Shown: positions 9,701 to 18,123, numbered from the stretch's first letter. The stretch: 64,000 nt of DNA from Paraburkholderia hiiakae (GCF_904848665.1 NZ_CAJHCQ010000001.1:682001-746000); one strand, 5' to 3'. Notes: generated from the sequence alone by a model not told the origin. A program made the numbers and translations.

Positions 9701-11402
9701 GCACGTAGGCGCGCAGCGTGACGAGAAGCAGCACGCCGAACACGATCAGGAGCGGCAGGAGCCGCAGTGCGTTCACGCTCCAGCCGCCGGCCCGGGTGGA
9801 GACGGCTGCGGTCCAGCGATTGCGGATCTTTTGCTGTTCGGCGGGCGACATCGCGCCGAGTGCGCGATTGATGAGTCCAGCGAGCGGGGCGAGGTCGCAG
9901 CGCACGGCAAACGCCGTCGAATCATCGACACCTACCGCGCCCAGCACCTTCAGCTTCTCGAGATAGCTGCCGCTGAGCGGCTCGTCGAGCGCGGCCGCGT
10001 TGCCCACCAGCACATCGGCCTCGTGGCGATCGACCATCGCGAGCCCTGCTGCGAGGCTTGCCGCGCGCACGACCTGCGTACCCGGCAGTTCCTGCATTTC
10101 CGGCGCGTGCGGCGCCAGCACGATGCGGCGGCCCGCAAAGTCGGCAAGCGAGCGCGCCATCGGTTCGTCGCGGCGCCCCACCATGACGAGCGGATAGTGC
10201 TCGAACGCGTCCGTGTAGGCCACGCCGGAGTCGAACACACTGTCCCTCACCGCGGTCGCGGCGAGCGCGATCTCACCACGTTGCAACGCGGCGCCCGCGC
10301 TCGTCCAGGGAGAAATAGGCACGCGCTCGAAGCGAATGCCAAGGGTGCGCCCCAGATAGTCTAGATAGTCGTTGGCCATGCCCGACGGCTCGCCAGCCTT
10401 GTTCGTGAGGCTGAACGGCACCCATCCGCTGTCGTAGCCCGCTTTCAGCGGCGGCAAGGCGCGCAGCCACGCGCGCTCGTCGGCGCTCAGGCTGAACGCG
10501 GACGGCGCCCCCTCTCCCGACGCGCCGCCGTCGAACCAGCGTGCCCGCTCGGCCGCTGCCGCGGCAGGCCGCACGCCAGCCAGAAGAAGATCGAGCCGAT
10601 CGCGCAGGACCGATCTGGAGACCGGCACGCCATAGCGCAGCTCGCGCATGCGGTCGCGCTCCTCGAAGGCGACGCGCAGATCACCGAATCCTTCGAGCGT
10701 GAGCTGATAGCGCGCCACTGGCGAAAATCCTGTGTAGACGTCGGCCTTACCCTGCGCGACGGCGCGCAGCGCTGCCTGCGTGGTCGCGAACGTTTCGATG
10801 CGCGCCTGCGCGAAGCGCTCGCGCAATGCGGATTCGAGGGCGTAGCCGCGCTCGACTGCAAACGTCGCGCGCGCGAGGCGCGCCGGCTGGGTCGCAAGTG
10901 CGGTATTCCCAGCACGCGTGACGAATGCCGTGGTGCCGGTCAGGTACGGCACGGTGAAAGCAAGACAGCGCTCGCGCGACGGCGTGCGCGCGAGGCTCAT
11001 CACGATGTCGACATCGCCCGCGCAGGCCGCAGCGAGCAACGCTGGCATGTCCGCAAATACGCGTGGCTGAAGCTTGACGCCAGCACCGGCGAGCAGGCGC
11101 AGATAGTCGGCGCTGAAACCGGTGAGCGTGTCGCCGTCGAGCACTTCGAGCGGCGCCCAGCCCCCCGCTACCACGCCGACGACGAGCTGCGGCGGCAGCG
11201 ACGTGGCGATCTGCCGCGAGAGCGCGATGCCCTCGCTTGTTGGCTCACACTGCGTCGCCGCGCTCGCCGCAGCCACGGAAAACGCGAGCACCCATGCCGC
11301 GGCGAGCGCGCCAAGGCAGCCAAACCCGCACGCAAGCCCGCGCCCCCGCCACGATGCAGCCGGACGCGCGCGAAGACAGAAGATGCGGAGAATCGACCTC
11401 AT
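6795..11402 (-). CDS. BvgS/EvgS-like unorthodox hybrid sensor histidine kinase
   Basis: A protein of about 1535 residues. In order it has: a hydrophobic N-terminus (signal or anchor, about 25-48); two periplasmic SBP_bac_3 (Venus-flytrap) domains (about 60-290 and 310-535); one TM helix (about 545-570); two PAS domains (about 590-705 and 715-835); HisKA with SHEIRTPMNG (His864); HATPase (NLLGNAIKF, DTGIGIA, GGTGLGL); a degenerate pseudo-receiver (about 1098-1205); a true receiver with ITDCHMP (Asp1287) and conserved lysine in LIKP; and a C-terminal Hpt domain with His1476. This is the BvgS/EvgS phosphorelay layout. The Hpt motif reads HRLAGA, lacking the usual lysine. An ATG (11402) lies just inside a TTG; neither has a strong ribosome site. 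The gene follows the aquaporin by 21 bases, so the two are probably one transcript. The likely phosphate acceptors are the three RcsB-like regulators upstream. Confidence 0.93.
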   Translation of the reverse strand: MRSILRIFCLRARPAASWRGRGLACGFGCLGALAAAWVLAFSVAAASAATQCEPTSEGIALSRQIATSLPPQLVVGVVAGGWAPLEVLDGDTLTGFSADYLRLLAGAGVKLQPRVFADMPALLAAACAGDVDIVMSLARTPSRERCLAFTVPYLTGTTAFVTRAGNTALATQPARLARATFAVERGYALESALRERFAQARIETFATTQAALRAVAQGKADVYTGFSPVARYQLTLEGFGDLRVAFEERDRMRELRYGVPVSRSVLRDRLDLLLAGVRPAAAAAERARWFDGGASGEGAPSAFSLSADERAWLRALPPLKAGYDSGWVPFSLTNKAGEPSGMANDYLDYLGRTLGIRFERVPISPWTSAGAALQRGEIALAATAVRDSVFDSGVAYTDAFEHYPLVMVGRRDEPMARSLADFAGRRIVLAPHAPEMQELPGTQVVRAASLAAGLAMVDRHEADVLVGNAAALDEPLSGSYLEKLKVLGAVGVDDSTAFAVRCDLAPLAGLINRALGAMSPAEQQKIRNRWTAAVSTRAGGWSVNALRLLPLLIVFGVLLLVTLRAYVLLQREMHRRRRAEQVLARQVELQDTMMEMIPYPLGARDLENRYLAINRAYEESTGLARARVVGRTGSAVMAWGPGNSRRMDDLYRLTIVEGESQRVELIFENARGEARHGIFWTRLCRDPQGAPFCVLGTMIDVTDIRRAELRERESERLLSEVTGSLPAIVFQLRRSLDGRYSFPYIGGDTQRLLGDTVDMLRRAHSVDLSQVGRHDRARLASQLERSARRFVPVHAEFRFQGAAGFVWVRAEFAPRRADDGAIVWSGYALDANVEHARADELEHARDTAEAASRAKDDFLAMMSHEIRTPMNGVLGLVEVLERTPLNPDQAQMVAMVHESAGALLQILDDLLDYSKIQAGHLVIDSQPFDMRELVDNAVGLLAARAHEKGLKVRVDVEPEVAALLRGDSVRLRQILFNLLGNAIKFTLAGEVSVHVRARDVGARGGALPSHQRLSISVTDTGIGIAPEAQAQLFEPFVQAETSTTRRFGGTGLGLTICRKLSALMGGTLELESEVDRGTSLTLHIELPVEARSSTTAGLRGKRALVTCEDASVAAALMHFGAALGMEMRRVAPADAARAASADKADLLFVSEALIDRLGKLGAPVLCLTENPKPSGYRVAESGVRVSVNPLSWRGLSVVCAMALAGLPVKAASPSRPAADVEKTLPAPDREQERAAGRLILVAEDHPVNQELIRHQLALIGFACDVVDDGAQALEALAECEYGCLITDCHMPNVSGYDLARRVRQMEQKARGARRLPILGITANTAPENMSQCSEAGMDDCLIKPTRVATLREHLARWFGVEGMRRTVQGEAARKAGGNRPTAGQAASRVSRVSKVSGASESSPEGRGGSDGARAEKLAYARTFEPLDLTHMIQVWGGEATVKTLLGSFVSAMRDDLDALPPLLEHADVARLREWHHRLAGAVGVLQYPALLAELETFRRHMNSHTAEQLREEGNALIRTCQAMLGGIEQQAALLA

Positions 11403-11423
11403 CGGCAAGCGCCATACGGGATT

Positions 11424-12155
11424 TCAAACGCCGTCGCGAGATGGCGTAGGGACAATGCGCGAGCGGCGGCCCACGAGGCGGTATGCCGCGCCAGCCGCGG
11501 CACCCCCGAACAACGGCGCCGCCCAGAAGAGCCAGAGCTGATCGAGCGCCCATTCGCCGGCGAACAACGCGGGACCGGTCGATCGCGCCGGATTCGCGCC
11601 ACCGTTGCTCACGGGGATGGCGATGAGATAGATGGCGGCAAGGCAGGCGCCAATGGCGAGCGCCGCAGTCTTGCGGCGTGCGACCGTGCTCGACATCAGA
11701 AGGTGGAAGAGGACGAACACGAACGAGACCGCCAGTTCCAGCAGGAACACGGCGGCGAGGGCATATTCGCTCGGCGAATGTTCGTCGTAGCCGTTGCTGC
11801 CGAGGTCGGACACCGCGACGGAAAAGCCCGGGCGCCCGCTCGCCACGCGTACGAGCAACGCCGCACCGAGAATGGCCCCGATGGTCTGCGCCGCGAGGTA
11901 GGGCCCGGTATCGCGCACCGGAAAGCGCCCGGAAACCGCGTAGCCGATCGTGACAGCGGGATTGAAGTGGGCGCTCGCCGCGCGGGCGGCGGCATAGTTC
12001 GCCACCGTGAGCGCGAGCCCGAATGCCGCGGCGACTTCCAGAACGTTGAAGCCCTGGGAAGGCGGGCTCGCGTTGAGCGCCATGGCTGCGCAACCGGCGA
12101 ACACGAGCCACGCGGTGCCCGCACCCTCGACCGCCAAACGCCTACCGAGCTTCAT
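11424..12155 (-). CDS. Aquaporin Z-like MIP channel
   Basis: A 243-residue major intrinsic protein with six TM helices and two NPA boxes, SAHFNPAVTIG (65-67) and GGANPARSTGPA (188-190). By-eye alignment on the NPA boxes gives a selectivity filter Phe45, Tyr176, Gly185, Arg191. E. coli AqpZ has Phe, His, Thr, Arg at these positions, so the pore-lining pair differs from a classical water channel and from GlpF (Trp, Gly, Phe, Arg). It should conduct water or small neutral solutes across the inner membrane; which one is not clear. It lies 21 bases before the hybrid kinase and 240 bases after the response regulators, suggesting a shared function in one locus. Confidence 0.9.
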   Translation of the reverse strand: MKLGRRLAVEGAGTAWLVFAGCAAMALNASPPSQGFNVLEVAAAFGLALTVANYAAARAASAHFNPAVTIGYAVSGRFPVRDTGPYLAAQTIGAILGAALLVRVASGRPGFSVAVSDLGSNGYDEHSPSEYALAAVFLLELAVSFVFVLFHLLMSSTVARRKTAALAIGACLAAIYLIAIPVSNGGANPARSTGPALFAGEWALDQLWLFWAAPLFGGAAAGAAYRLVGRRSRIVPTPSRDGV

Positions 12156-12395
12156 TGTTTCGTCTCCGTGTCCGGACTACATCCCGGCCCAATTCCGACC
12201 GGGCCGTCCTTTGATCGCATTGCCGGGACGGCAATATCTGACGAGCCAAGCGTTGAGCTTGGGATTATCGGGGAGCCGATCCTCGCATTCAGATAGGAGA
12301 ACTCTTAAAACGCTGTGCGCATTGCGCAAGACAAGGCGAGAGAAATTCCCACGGACGTAGGAATTAATTGGGGACGCGCGACGCCTGGAGATGAA

Positions 12396-13079
12396 TCAGG
12401 ACAGCCCCACCTGCGTAGCGAAGTCGCTCAGATCGCTCTCCGTGACGAGCCCGAGCTTGCGCATGGTGCTGCGCTTTTGCGCGCTGATTGTTTTGCCGCT
12501 GCGCTGAAACCGTTGGGCAATCTGACAGATCGACATACCCTGCGCGTAAAGCTGGAAGACTTCCCATTCGCGCGCGCTCGGCATACCCGCGCAGAGGGCG
12601 AACGTGGCGTCGGCCCGCGCGAGCGTTTCGCGTGCGCGGCGCGAGAGAAACGGCTTGCGGGCGCGTGCGGCGGCAACGGCGAGCAGGAGATCGTGCGCGA
12701 CGTCGCGCTTGTCGACGATGACGTTCAGGCCGTGATGCAGCAGCCCCGTCAGAACGTGCGGTGTCGACACCATGCTCAGGAGGACGACCGCAGGTGCGTC
12801 TCGCGTTTGCGCGAGGCGCCGTAGCAGAGTAAGGGAGCCATATTCGCCGTCGAGACCCGGCATGCAGAGATCGGAAATGACGACGTCGCAGGCGGTCATA
12901 TCGAGCTGCATGGCGAGCCCATGCGTGTTGCTGGCTTCGCCAACGACGAGGGCTCGCGCCGTTGCATGCAGCAGGCTCGCCACGCCGAGCCGGATACACG
13001 CGTGGTCATCGGCGACGATCACGCGCAGCGGCTCGCCCGTGCGAGGCGCGTCTTCTCGAACGACCCGGCTAGCCTGCAT
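12396..13079 (-). CDS. RcsB-like response regulator (third of three)
   Basis: A 227-residue NarL/RcsB-class regulator. The receiver domain (about 17-140) has the acidic pair in VIVADDH, phospho-acceptor Asp70 in VISDLCMP, and the lysine in VDKRD. The LuxR-type helix-turn-helix at the C-terminus carries KTISAQKRSTMRKLGL, close to the RcsB recognition helix (KTISSQK...). The ATG at 13079 is chosen because upstream in-frame sequence does not resemble a receiver; no strong ribosome site is visible, so translation may depend on the preceding gene, 26 bases away. It is the last of three tandem regulators read leftwards toward the aquaporin and hybrid kinase. Confidence 0.88.
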   Translation of the reverse strand: MQASRVVREDAPRTGEPLRVIVADDHACIRLGVASLLHATARALVVGEASNTHGLAMQLDMTACDVVISDLCMPGLDGEYGSLTLLRRLAQTRDAPAVVLLSMVSTPHVLTGLLHHGLNVIVDKRDVAHDLLLAVAAARARKPFLSRRARETLARADATFALCAGMPSAREWEVFQLYAQGMSICQIAQRFQRSGKTISAQKRSTMRKLGLVTESDLSDFATQVGLS

Positions 13080-13105
13080 CGGAGACCGTGCGTGCACAGG
13101 ATTGC

Positions 13106-13894
13106 TCAGGTTTGCTCGCTCTGCGTCACGCCGCATTCGACCGCGAAGCGATAGAGCTCGATATCGTTGCTGAGCGCGAGCTTCTTCATCGCCGCGCACT
13201 TTTGCGCGCTGATCGTCTTGACGCTGCGCCCAAGCAGACCTGCGATTTCCGTCACGCCGAGTCCCGCTGCATAGTGCGTGATCACCTCGTATTCGCGCCG
13301 CGTGAGAAGGCGAGACACCTCTTCGCGCCGCTCGGCGCGCGCGGCTTCCGTCAGCAGGTCACGCACGACTGGCCCGACGTACTTTTCGCGCGCCATCGCC
13401 GACATGATCGCAACGGGGATCAGGTCGATGCGGTCGCGCTTGCTGAGCACGGCATTCACCTCGAGATCGATGGCCTTGCGCAGCACCGAAGCCTCGCTTT
13501 CCATGGTGAGCACGACCACCGCCTTGTGCGGGAAACCGGCGCGAAAGGCGCGGATGGCATCGGGTCCGTCCAGCTCGCCGGGCAACGCCATGTAAAGGTC
13601 CATCAGAACGAGATCGAATGTGTGCTGCTCCGCCACTTCGAACAGTTCGGGCACGCTGCGCGCACGCGCGACGATCTGCACGTTGGGATAGTTGACGAGC
13701 ATGCTTTCCAGCGCATACACCACGAGCGGATGATCGTCGGCGATGATCACGCGCACAGGTGCCGCGAGGTCGGCCGTATCGGTCATATTGCGCGCCGCCA
13801 GAGCCGCATGCTGTTCGTCGTGCTCATGCATGATGCGGCGGGAAGCGGTAGCCACGGCGGCATCATCCGCCAGCGGCAAGGAAGGCAGGTTCAT
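13106..13894 (-). CDS. RcsB-like response regulator (second of three)
   Basis: A 262-residue response regulator with an unusual N-terminal extension of about 45 residues before the receiver (VRVIIADDHPLVVYALESML). The phospho-acceptor is Asp99 in LVLMDLYM; the switch Thr is in VVVLTME and the conserved lysine in LSKRD. The C-terminal LuxR-type HTH includes LTRREYEVI and KTISAQKCAAMKKLAL. The ATG overlaps the stop codon of the preceding regulator by four bases (ATGA), a sign of translational coupling that also supports this start despite the long extension. Confidence 0.9.
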   Translation of the reverse strand: MNLPSLPLADDAAVATASRRIMHEHDEQHAALAARNMTDTADLAAPVRVIIADDHPLVVYALESMLVNYPNVQIVARARSVPELFEVAEQHTFDLVLMDLYMALPGELDGPDAIRAFRAGFPHKAVVVLTMESEASVLRKAIDLEVNAVLSKRDRIDLIPVAIMSAMAREKYVGPVVRDLLTEAARAERREEVSRLLTRREYEVITHYAAGLGVTEIAGLLGRSVKTISAQKCAAMKKLALSNDIELYRFAVECGVTQSEQT

Positions 13895-14532
13895 AAGAGT
13901 CCGTGCGCCCTGACAAAGGCGAAGAGTCCCGCGTCGTTGCTCACGCCGAGCTTCGACATGGCGTCACGCTTCTGGCTGCTCACCGTGCGCACGTCGCGGC
14001 CGAGGGCGCGCGCAATTTCCGTGATCGAACTGCCGCTTGCAAATTTGCGGATCACCTCCGATTCGCGCGGCGTCAAACGCGGCACACACATGTCGGGCGG
14101 GCAAGCGGCGGCCGCGAGTTCACGCTCGACGGCCGGGCTGAGATGGGCGAGCCCCTGTGCGGCCCCGCGCACGATGGCGGCGAGTTCGTCCATGGGCTCG
14201 GTTTTACGCAACATGGCGATCACGCCTGCGTGCGCCACCGCGCGCAGGATGGTGGCGTTCGCAACGCTGGTCAGCACGACCACGGGGATATGAGGCCAGT
14301 CGCGGCGCAAACGCCGCACGAGGCGCAGGCCGTCTTCGGCTTCGCCGGACGCAGGCGGCATGTTGAGGTCAGTGACCACGACGTCGCACGGGACGGTTTC
14401 GAGCGTCTGCAATAGCTCTAGCGCGCCGCACGCTTCACCCACGACCTCGATATCGTCTGCCGCGAGGAGCGCAGAGCGAACGCCAAGCAGGACGAATGGA
14501 TGATCGTCGGCGAGGACGACACGTAACTTCAC
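13891..14532 (-). CDS. RcsB-like response regulator (first of three)
   Basis: A 213-residue regulator. The receiver starts at once (KLRVVLADDHPFVLLGVRS) with phospho-acceptor Asp55 in VVVTDLNMP, switch Thr in VVVLTSV and lysine in MLRKTEP. The C-terminal LuxR-type HTH has LTPRESEVI and VRTVSSQKRDAMSKLGV, like RcsB. I use the GTG at 14532 because AAGGAGA lies six bases upstream; a longer reading frame to 14619 has no such site and adds only non-homologous residues. It is the first gene of the three-regulator operon and shares a 4-base overlap with the second. Confidence 0.9.
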   Translation of the reverse strand: MKLRVVLADDHPFVLLGVRSALLAADDIEVVGEACGALELLQTLETVPCDVVVTDLNMPPASGEAEDGLRLVRRLRRDWPHIPVVVLTSVANATILRAVAHAGVIAMLRKTEPMDELAAIVRGAAQGLAHLSPAVERELAAAACPPDMCVPRLTPRESEVIRKFASGSSITEIARALGRDVRTVSSQKRDAMSKLGVSNDAGLFAFVRAHGLL

Positions 14533-14777
14533 ACTGAATCTCCTTCGAGGTGGATTTGCGTGGGTGCGGTGCGCCGCATGAGCGCACCGGCAACCGACAA
14601 CATCAGCAAGGTCGTCCATCTGACCATTGAAATCCTGCCGTCGAAATCGGAGATTTCCGAAACGTTAAATATTCCTTAATTCCGGCTTGCACATGAGTTA
14701 TGCCAGATCGCCGTGACTTTGTAGAATTATTTTGCACGTCAGTTCGATATTTGAGACAAATCCCAAACACAGCGTCA

Positions 14778-16100
14778 TCAAGCCGCGGCACCCTCATGAG
14801 CGCGTTGTCGACTGTCGCCGCTGCGCCGGGCGACGCCGCGCTCGCGCGGCGCGCCGAATGCGGGCCATGCCAGCGCGGCGCAAAGCGCAGCCGCCGCCCA
14901 GACCACGGGCCATCCAAACGACGACAACAGCAGCGGGATGGCCGAAGGCGCGACGAAGAACGCCAGGAACGCGCCAGTGTTGCCCATGGCAAGCGCGGTT
15001 CCGACACGGCCGTTGCCTGCGAGCGTCGCAAGTTCGGTGAAGGCAACGCCATGCCAGGCGGAAGCGGCAATGCCGCCCAACACGATCACCGCGGCAAGCA
15101 GCATGACGAATACTCCGTTTGCGCGATGCGTATGCGACGCGAAAGCCGTCAGCGCGGCAAGCACAACGAAAAGCGCGACGGTGAGTGCAGCGCTGCCGCG
15201 CAACCAGGTGCGCCGGTCGCCGTGCCGATCGGTCCAACGCCCGCCGTACACACGCATGAACGCCGCGCCGCCCTGCACCGCCGCAAGCGTCGCGCTGACT
15301 GCCGCAGTGCCTGCATGGCCGACGTCGTGCAGAAAAATGCTCGCGAACGAGAGCACCGCCACCTGCGGAATGCACAGCACCCCAATGCCCGTCACCATGC
15401 GCCACACGGTTACGCTGCGCAGCGGCGAGACTGAACGTTGCACTGGCGCAACCGGCTCGTGCGAGGCGAGCTGCGCATTCGCGGCGTCCTGCATGTGCGC
15501 AGGCTCGTGCAACCAGACGATCGTGAGCACGGTGGACACCGCACACATGAAAGCAAGCGCGCCATACACGGCCGCGAATCCCGCATGCTCGGCGAGCGCT
15601 GGCAGCACGAGCGCGCCCAGGCCACCGCCGGCTGGTACGGCGGTTTGCCGGATGCTCATCGCGAGGCCGCGCTCGTGGGTGGCGAACCACGCCATCACCG
15701 CGCGCCCGCTCGAGCCGTTCACGCTGCCGCCGAGCAGACCGAGCGCGAGCAGGCCCACCGCGAGCATCGTCGCACCGGGCGTATGCGCGCCCGCCGGTGC
15801 GCCCCAGCGCGCCATCGCGACGAGTGCGAGCGCTGTGGTGGTCAGCCCCGTGAGCAGCACGCGCCGGTCGCCCCATCGATCCGTCAGGAGTCCCCAGGGA
15901 AGCTCGCTCAGCACGATGCCGAGTCCCAGCATGCCAAGCACGACACCCAGTTCGCCCGTACCGATGTGGTAATCCGCGCGGATCAACACGCCCGTTGCGG
16001 GAATGCCGCCGAGCGCTGCCGCAAAACTGGCGTTGGCCGCCACACCCACCGCTAGCACCTTCCAGCGGTGTGCCGCGCCCCGCGTAGTACTGCGTCCCAT
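14778..16100 (-). CDS. MFS transporter
   Basis: A 440-residue 12-TM major facilitator. The loop-2/3 motif appears as GLLTDRWGDRRV and its duplicated counterpart as GGRWTDRHGDRRTW, so both halves are present. The long central loop (about residues 200-222) is polar. The ATG at 16100 is preceded by GGAGG at five bases. The gene is divergent from a LysR regulator with a 104-bp gap holding a palindrome. Such carrier/LysR pairs usually mean substrate-induced uptake or export, but the substrate is unknown. Confidence 0.88.
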   Translation of the reverse strand: MGRSTTRGAAHRWKVLAVGVAANASFAAALGGIPATGVLIRADYHIGTGELGVVLGMLGLGIVLSELPWGLLTDRWGDRRVLLTGLTTTALALVAMARWGAPAGAHTPGATMLAVGLLALGLLGGSVNGSSGRAVMAWFATHERGLAMSIRQTAVPAGGGLGALVLPALAEHAGFAAVYGALAFMCAVSTVLTIVWLHEPAHMQDAANAQLASHEPVAPVQRSVSPLRSVTVWRMVTGIGVLCIPQVAVLSFASIFLHDVGHAGTAAVSATLAAVQGGAAFMRVYGGRWTDRHGDRRTWLRGSAALTVALFVVLAALTAFASHTHRANGVFVMLLAAVIVLGGIAASAWHGVAFTELATLAGNGRVGTALAMGNTGAFLAFFVAPSAIPLLLSSFGWPVVWAAAALCAALAWPAFGAPRERGVARRSGDSRQRAHEGAAA

Positions 16101-16182
16101 GATGACCTCCAGAAAACGGTTGACTGAGGGCATCGTAGAGGCGCAACATCCATCGGAAAAGCGGGAAATTCCAATTTATAAA

Positions 16183-16197
16183 TTCGGAATTTCCGAA
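16183..16197. promoter_or_regulatory. Candidate LysR operator, palindrome TTCGGAA-T-TTCCGAA
   Basis: A 15-base palindrome with 7-base arms lies in the gap between the divergent MFS and LysR genes, only eight bases before the LysR ATG. The nearby GGAAATTCC (16164-16172) and ATTTATAAAT (16174-16183) are also palindromic. This placement fits autoregulation and control of the MFS gene by the adjacent LysR protein. Confidence 0.5.
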
Positions 16198-16204
16198 TCA
16201 TCAG

Positions 16205-17113
16205 ATGGCAGGAAACACACCGGATCAAGCTGAACCCATGAACGCACGCGGTTTCGATCTCGCGCAGTTGCGCACATTTATCGCCGTTACCGAAGCGGGC
16301 AGTGTTTCCGAAGGTGCGCAGCGGGTGTTCCTTTCGCAGTCGTCGGTGAGCGAGCAGCTCAAGAAGCTCGAAGAGCGCGTAGGCCAGCCGCTTTTCGTGC
16401 GCAGCAAGCAGGGCATGTCCGCCACACCCGCGGGCGCGAAGCTGATCGACCACGCGCGCCGCATCGTCGCGCTTTGCGACGCCGCCTTCGACGACATGCT
16501 CGGCCGCACACTCGACGGCGAGGTGCGCATCGCGATCACGGACTATTACCGGCCGCACGATGTCGCCGAGATCATCCGGCGCTTCGCAAACCAGCATCCG
16601 CGCCTGCGCCTGCATGTGACCGTGCTGCCGAGCGCCGTGATCGACAGTAGCGCCGACGACAATGCCTACGACATCGGGCTATCGCTGCGGCTGATGGAGG
16701 AAGGCCGCGGCACGCAGAAGAGCACGTCGATACGGCGCGAAAAACTGGTGTGGGTCGGCGCGGCGCAAACGCTGCGCGAGCGGCCCGCGCTCACGCCGCC
16801 CTGGCCGCTCGTGCTGCTGCCGGCGACCTGCCAGTTGCAGCGCCGTGTAGTGAGATTGCTCGAGGAAGCGCGCATGCCCTACCTGATTTCGCATTCGGCG
16901 TCGGGCGTGGCCGGGCTGCAGCTCGCGCTCAAGGCGGGGCTGGGGATCTCGTGTCTGAACGAATCGGCAATCGGCGAAGGACTGATGGCGTGCCCGGCTT
17001 CATTCGGCTTGCCCGCACTGCCTGCGGCCGAATTTCATCTGTTGCCGGGGCGGCCCGGCGAGGCCGCGCACGTGACGAACGCGCGCGCGGCGCTCGCGGA
17101 ACTGCTCGGCTGA
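16205..17113 (+). CDS. LysR family transcriptional regulator
   Basis: A 302-residue LysR regulator. The N-terminal winged HTH includes FDLAQLRTFIAVTEAGSVSE and QSSVSEQLKKLEERVGQPLF. The effector-binding domain starts near residue 103 (DGEVRIAITDYYRP). A second ATG at 16238 (MNARGFDL) would remove 11 residues; neither has a strong ribosome site. It is divergent from the MFS gene and probably controls it. It ends 38 bases from the convergent ammonia-lyase gene. Confidence 0.9.
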   Translation: MAGNTPDQAEPMNARGFDLAQLRTFIAVTEAGSVSEGAQRVFLSQSSVSEQLKKLEERVGQPLFVRSKQGMSATPAGAKLIDHARRIVALCDAAFDDMLGRTLDGEVRIAITDYYRPHDVAEIIRRFANQHPRLRLHVTVLPSAVIDSSADDNAYDIGLSLRLMEEGRGTQKSTSIRREKLVWVGAAQTLRERPALTPPWPLVLLPATCQLQRRVVRLLEEARMPYLISHSASGVAGLQLALKAGLGISCLNESAIGEGLMACPASFGLPALPAAEFHLLPGRPGEAAHVTNARAALAELLG

Positions 17114-17151
17114 GGCGCCCCGGCTAGTCGAGGCACCGTCTACAGGGCGCT

Positions 17152-18123
17152 TTAGCCGGCGGCCTGTACCAGCTCCGCGAAACGCAGCAGATCGACGTTG
17201 CCGCCGGAGATGAGCACACCCACGCGCTTGCCACGCACGTCCACCTTACCGTGCAGCACCGCCGCCGCCGCGAGGCAACCCGTGGGTTCGACCACGAGCT
17301 TCATGCGGCTCGCGAAGAACTTCATCGTGTCGACGAGTTCCGCGTCGCTCACCGTGACGATCTCGCTCACGCGCTCGCGAATCACGGCGAAGGTCAGGTT
17401 GCCGAGGTGCTGGGTTTGCGCGCCGTCGGCGAGCGTCTTGGGCGTGTCGATGTGGACAATCTCACCCGTGTGCAGGCTGCGCTGACCGTCGTTGCCGGCC
17501 TCCGGCTCGACGCCGATCACCGTGCACGCGGGCGAGAGCCCATGCGCGGCGGTCGCACAGCCCGATAGCAGTCCGCCACCGCCAAGCGGCGTGATCAGCA
17601 GATCGAGCTCGCCCGCATCCTCGAAGAGTTCCTTCGCGGCCGTGCCCTGCCCGGCCATCACGTGCGCGTGGTCGTAGGGCGGAATCAGCGTGAGGCCGCG
17701 TTCGGCGGCGAGCCGTTTGCCGAGCGCCTCACGGTCCTCGGTGTAGCGGTCGTAGAAGACAACCTCGCCGCCATAGCCGCGCGTTGCCTCCACCTTCACG
17801 GCGGGCGCGTCGTGCGGCATCACGATCACGGCCTTCACGCCGAGCAGACGGGCCGACAGGGCAATCGCCTGCGCATGGTTGCCCGAAGAAAACGTGATCA
17901 CGCCGCCCGCCTTCTGCTCCGGCGTGAACTGCGCAATCGCGTTATAAGCGCCGCGGAACTTGAACGCGCCCATGCGCTGCAAGTTCTCGCATTTGAAGAA
18001 AAGCTGCGCGCCCGTGCGTTCGTTCGCGGTTCGCGAAGTCAGAACCGGCGTGCGATGCGCGACGCCACGCAGGCGTTCGTGGGCGGCGGCGACGTCTTCG
18101 AAGGTAATAGGCAGAGTGCTCAT
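17152..18123 (-). CDS. PLP-dependent threonine/3-hydroxyaspartate ammonia-lyase (serine racemase-like)
   Basis: A 323-residue fold-type II PLP enzyme. The Schiff-base lysine is Lys55 in GAFKFRGAYN, the substrate loop is SSGNHAQA, and the phosphate-binding loop is PLGGGGLLSG. There is no C-terminal ACT domain, so it is a short catabolic-type enzyme, not the feedback-regulated biosynthetic IlvA. Relatives include TdcB, serine racemase and threo-3-hydroxyaspartate ammonia-lyase; all deaminate or racemise beta-hydroxy amino acids, and sequence alone does not separate them. The ATG overlaps the stop of the upstream regulator by four bases, so the regulator and enzyme are coupled. No terminator was seen at its 3' end. 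Confidence 0.88.
   Translation of the reverse strand: MSTLPITFEDVAAAHERLRGVAHRTPVLTSRTANERTGAQLFFKCENLQRMGAFKFRGAYNAIAQFTPEQKAGGVITFSSGNHAQAIALSARLLGVKAVIVMPHDAPAVKVEATRGYGGEVVFYDRYTEDREALGKRLAAERGLTLIPPYDHAHVMAGQGTAAKELFEDAGELDLLITPLGGGGLLSGCATAAHGLSPACTVIGVEPEAGNDGQRSLHTGEIVHIDTPKTLADGAQTQHLGNLTFAVIRERVSEIVTVSDAELVDTMKFFASRMKLVVEPTGCLAAAAVLHGKVDVRGKRVGVLISGGNVDLLRFAELVQAAG

Noticed and set aside
8565..10364. 599-codon open frame on the plus strand inside the hybrid kinase
   Set aside because: It is antisense to clear kinase domains; long open shadow frames are common in high-GC DNA. The product is Arg/His/Ala-rich with no domain.
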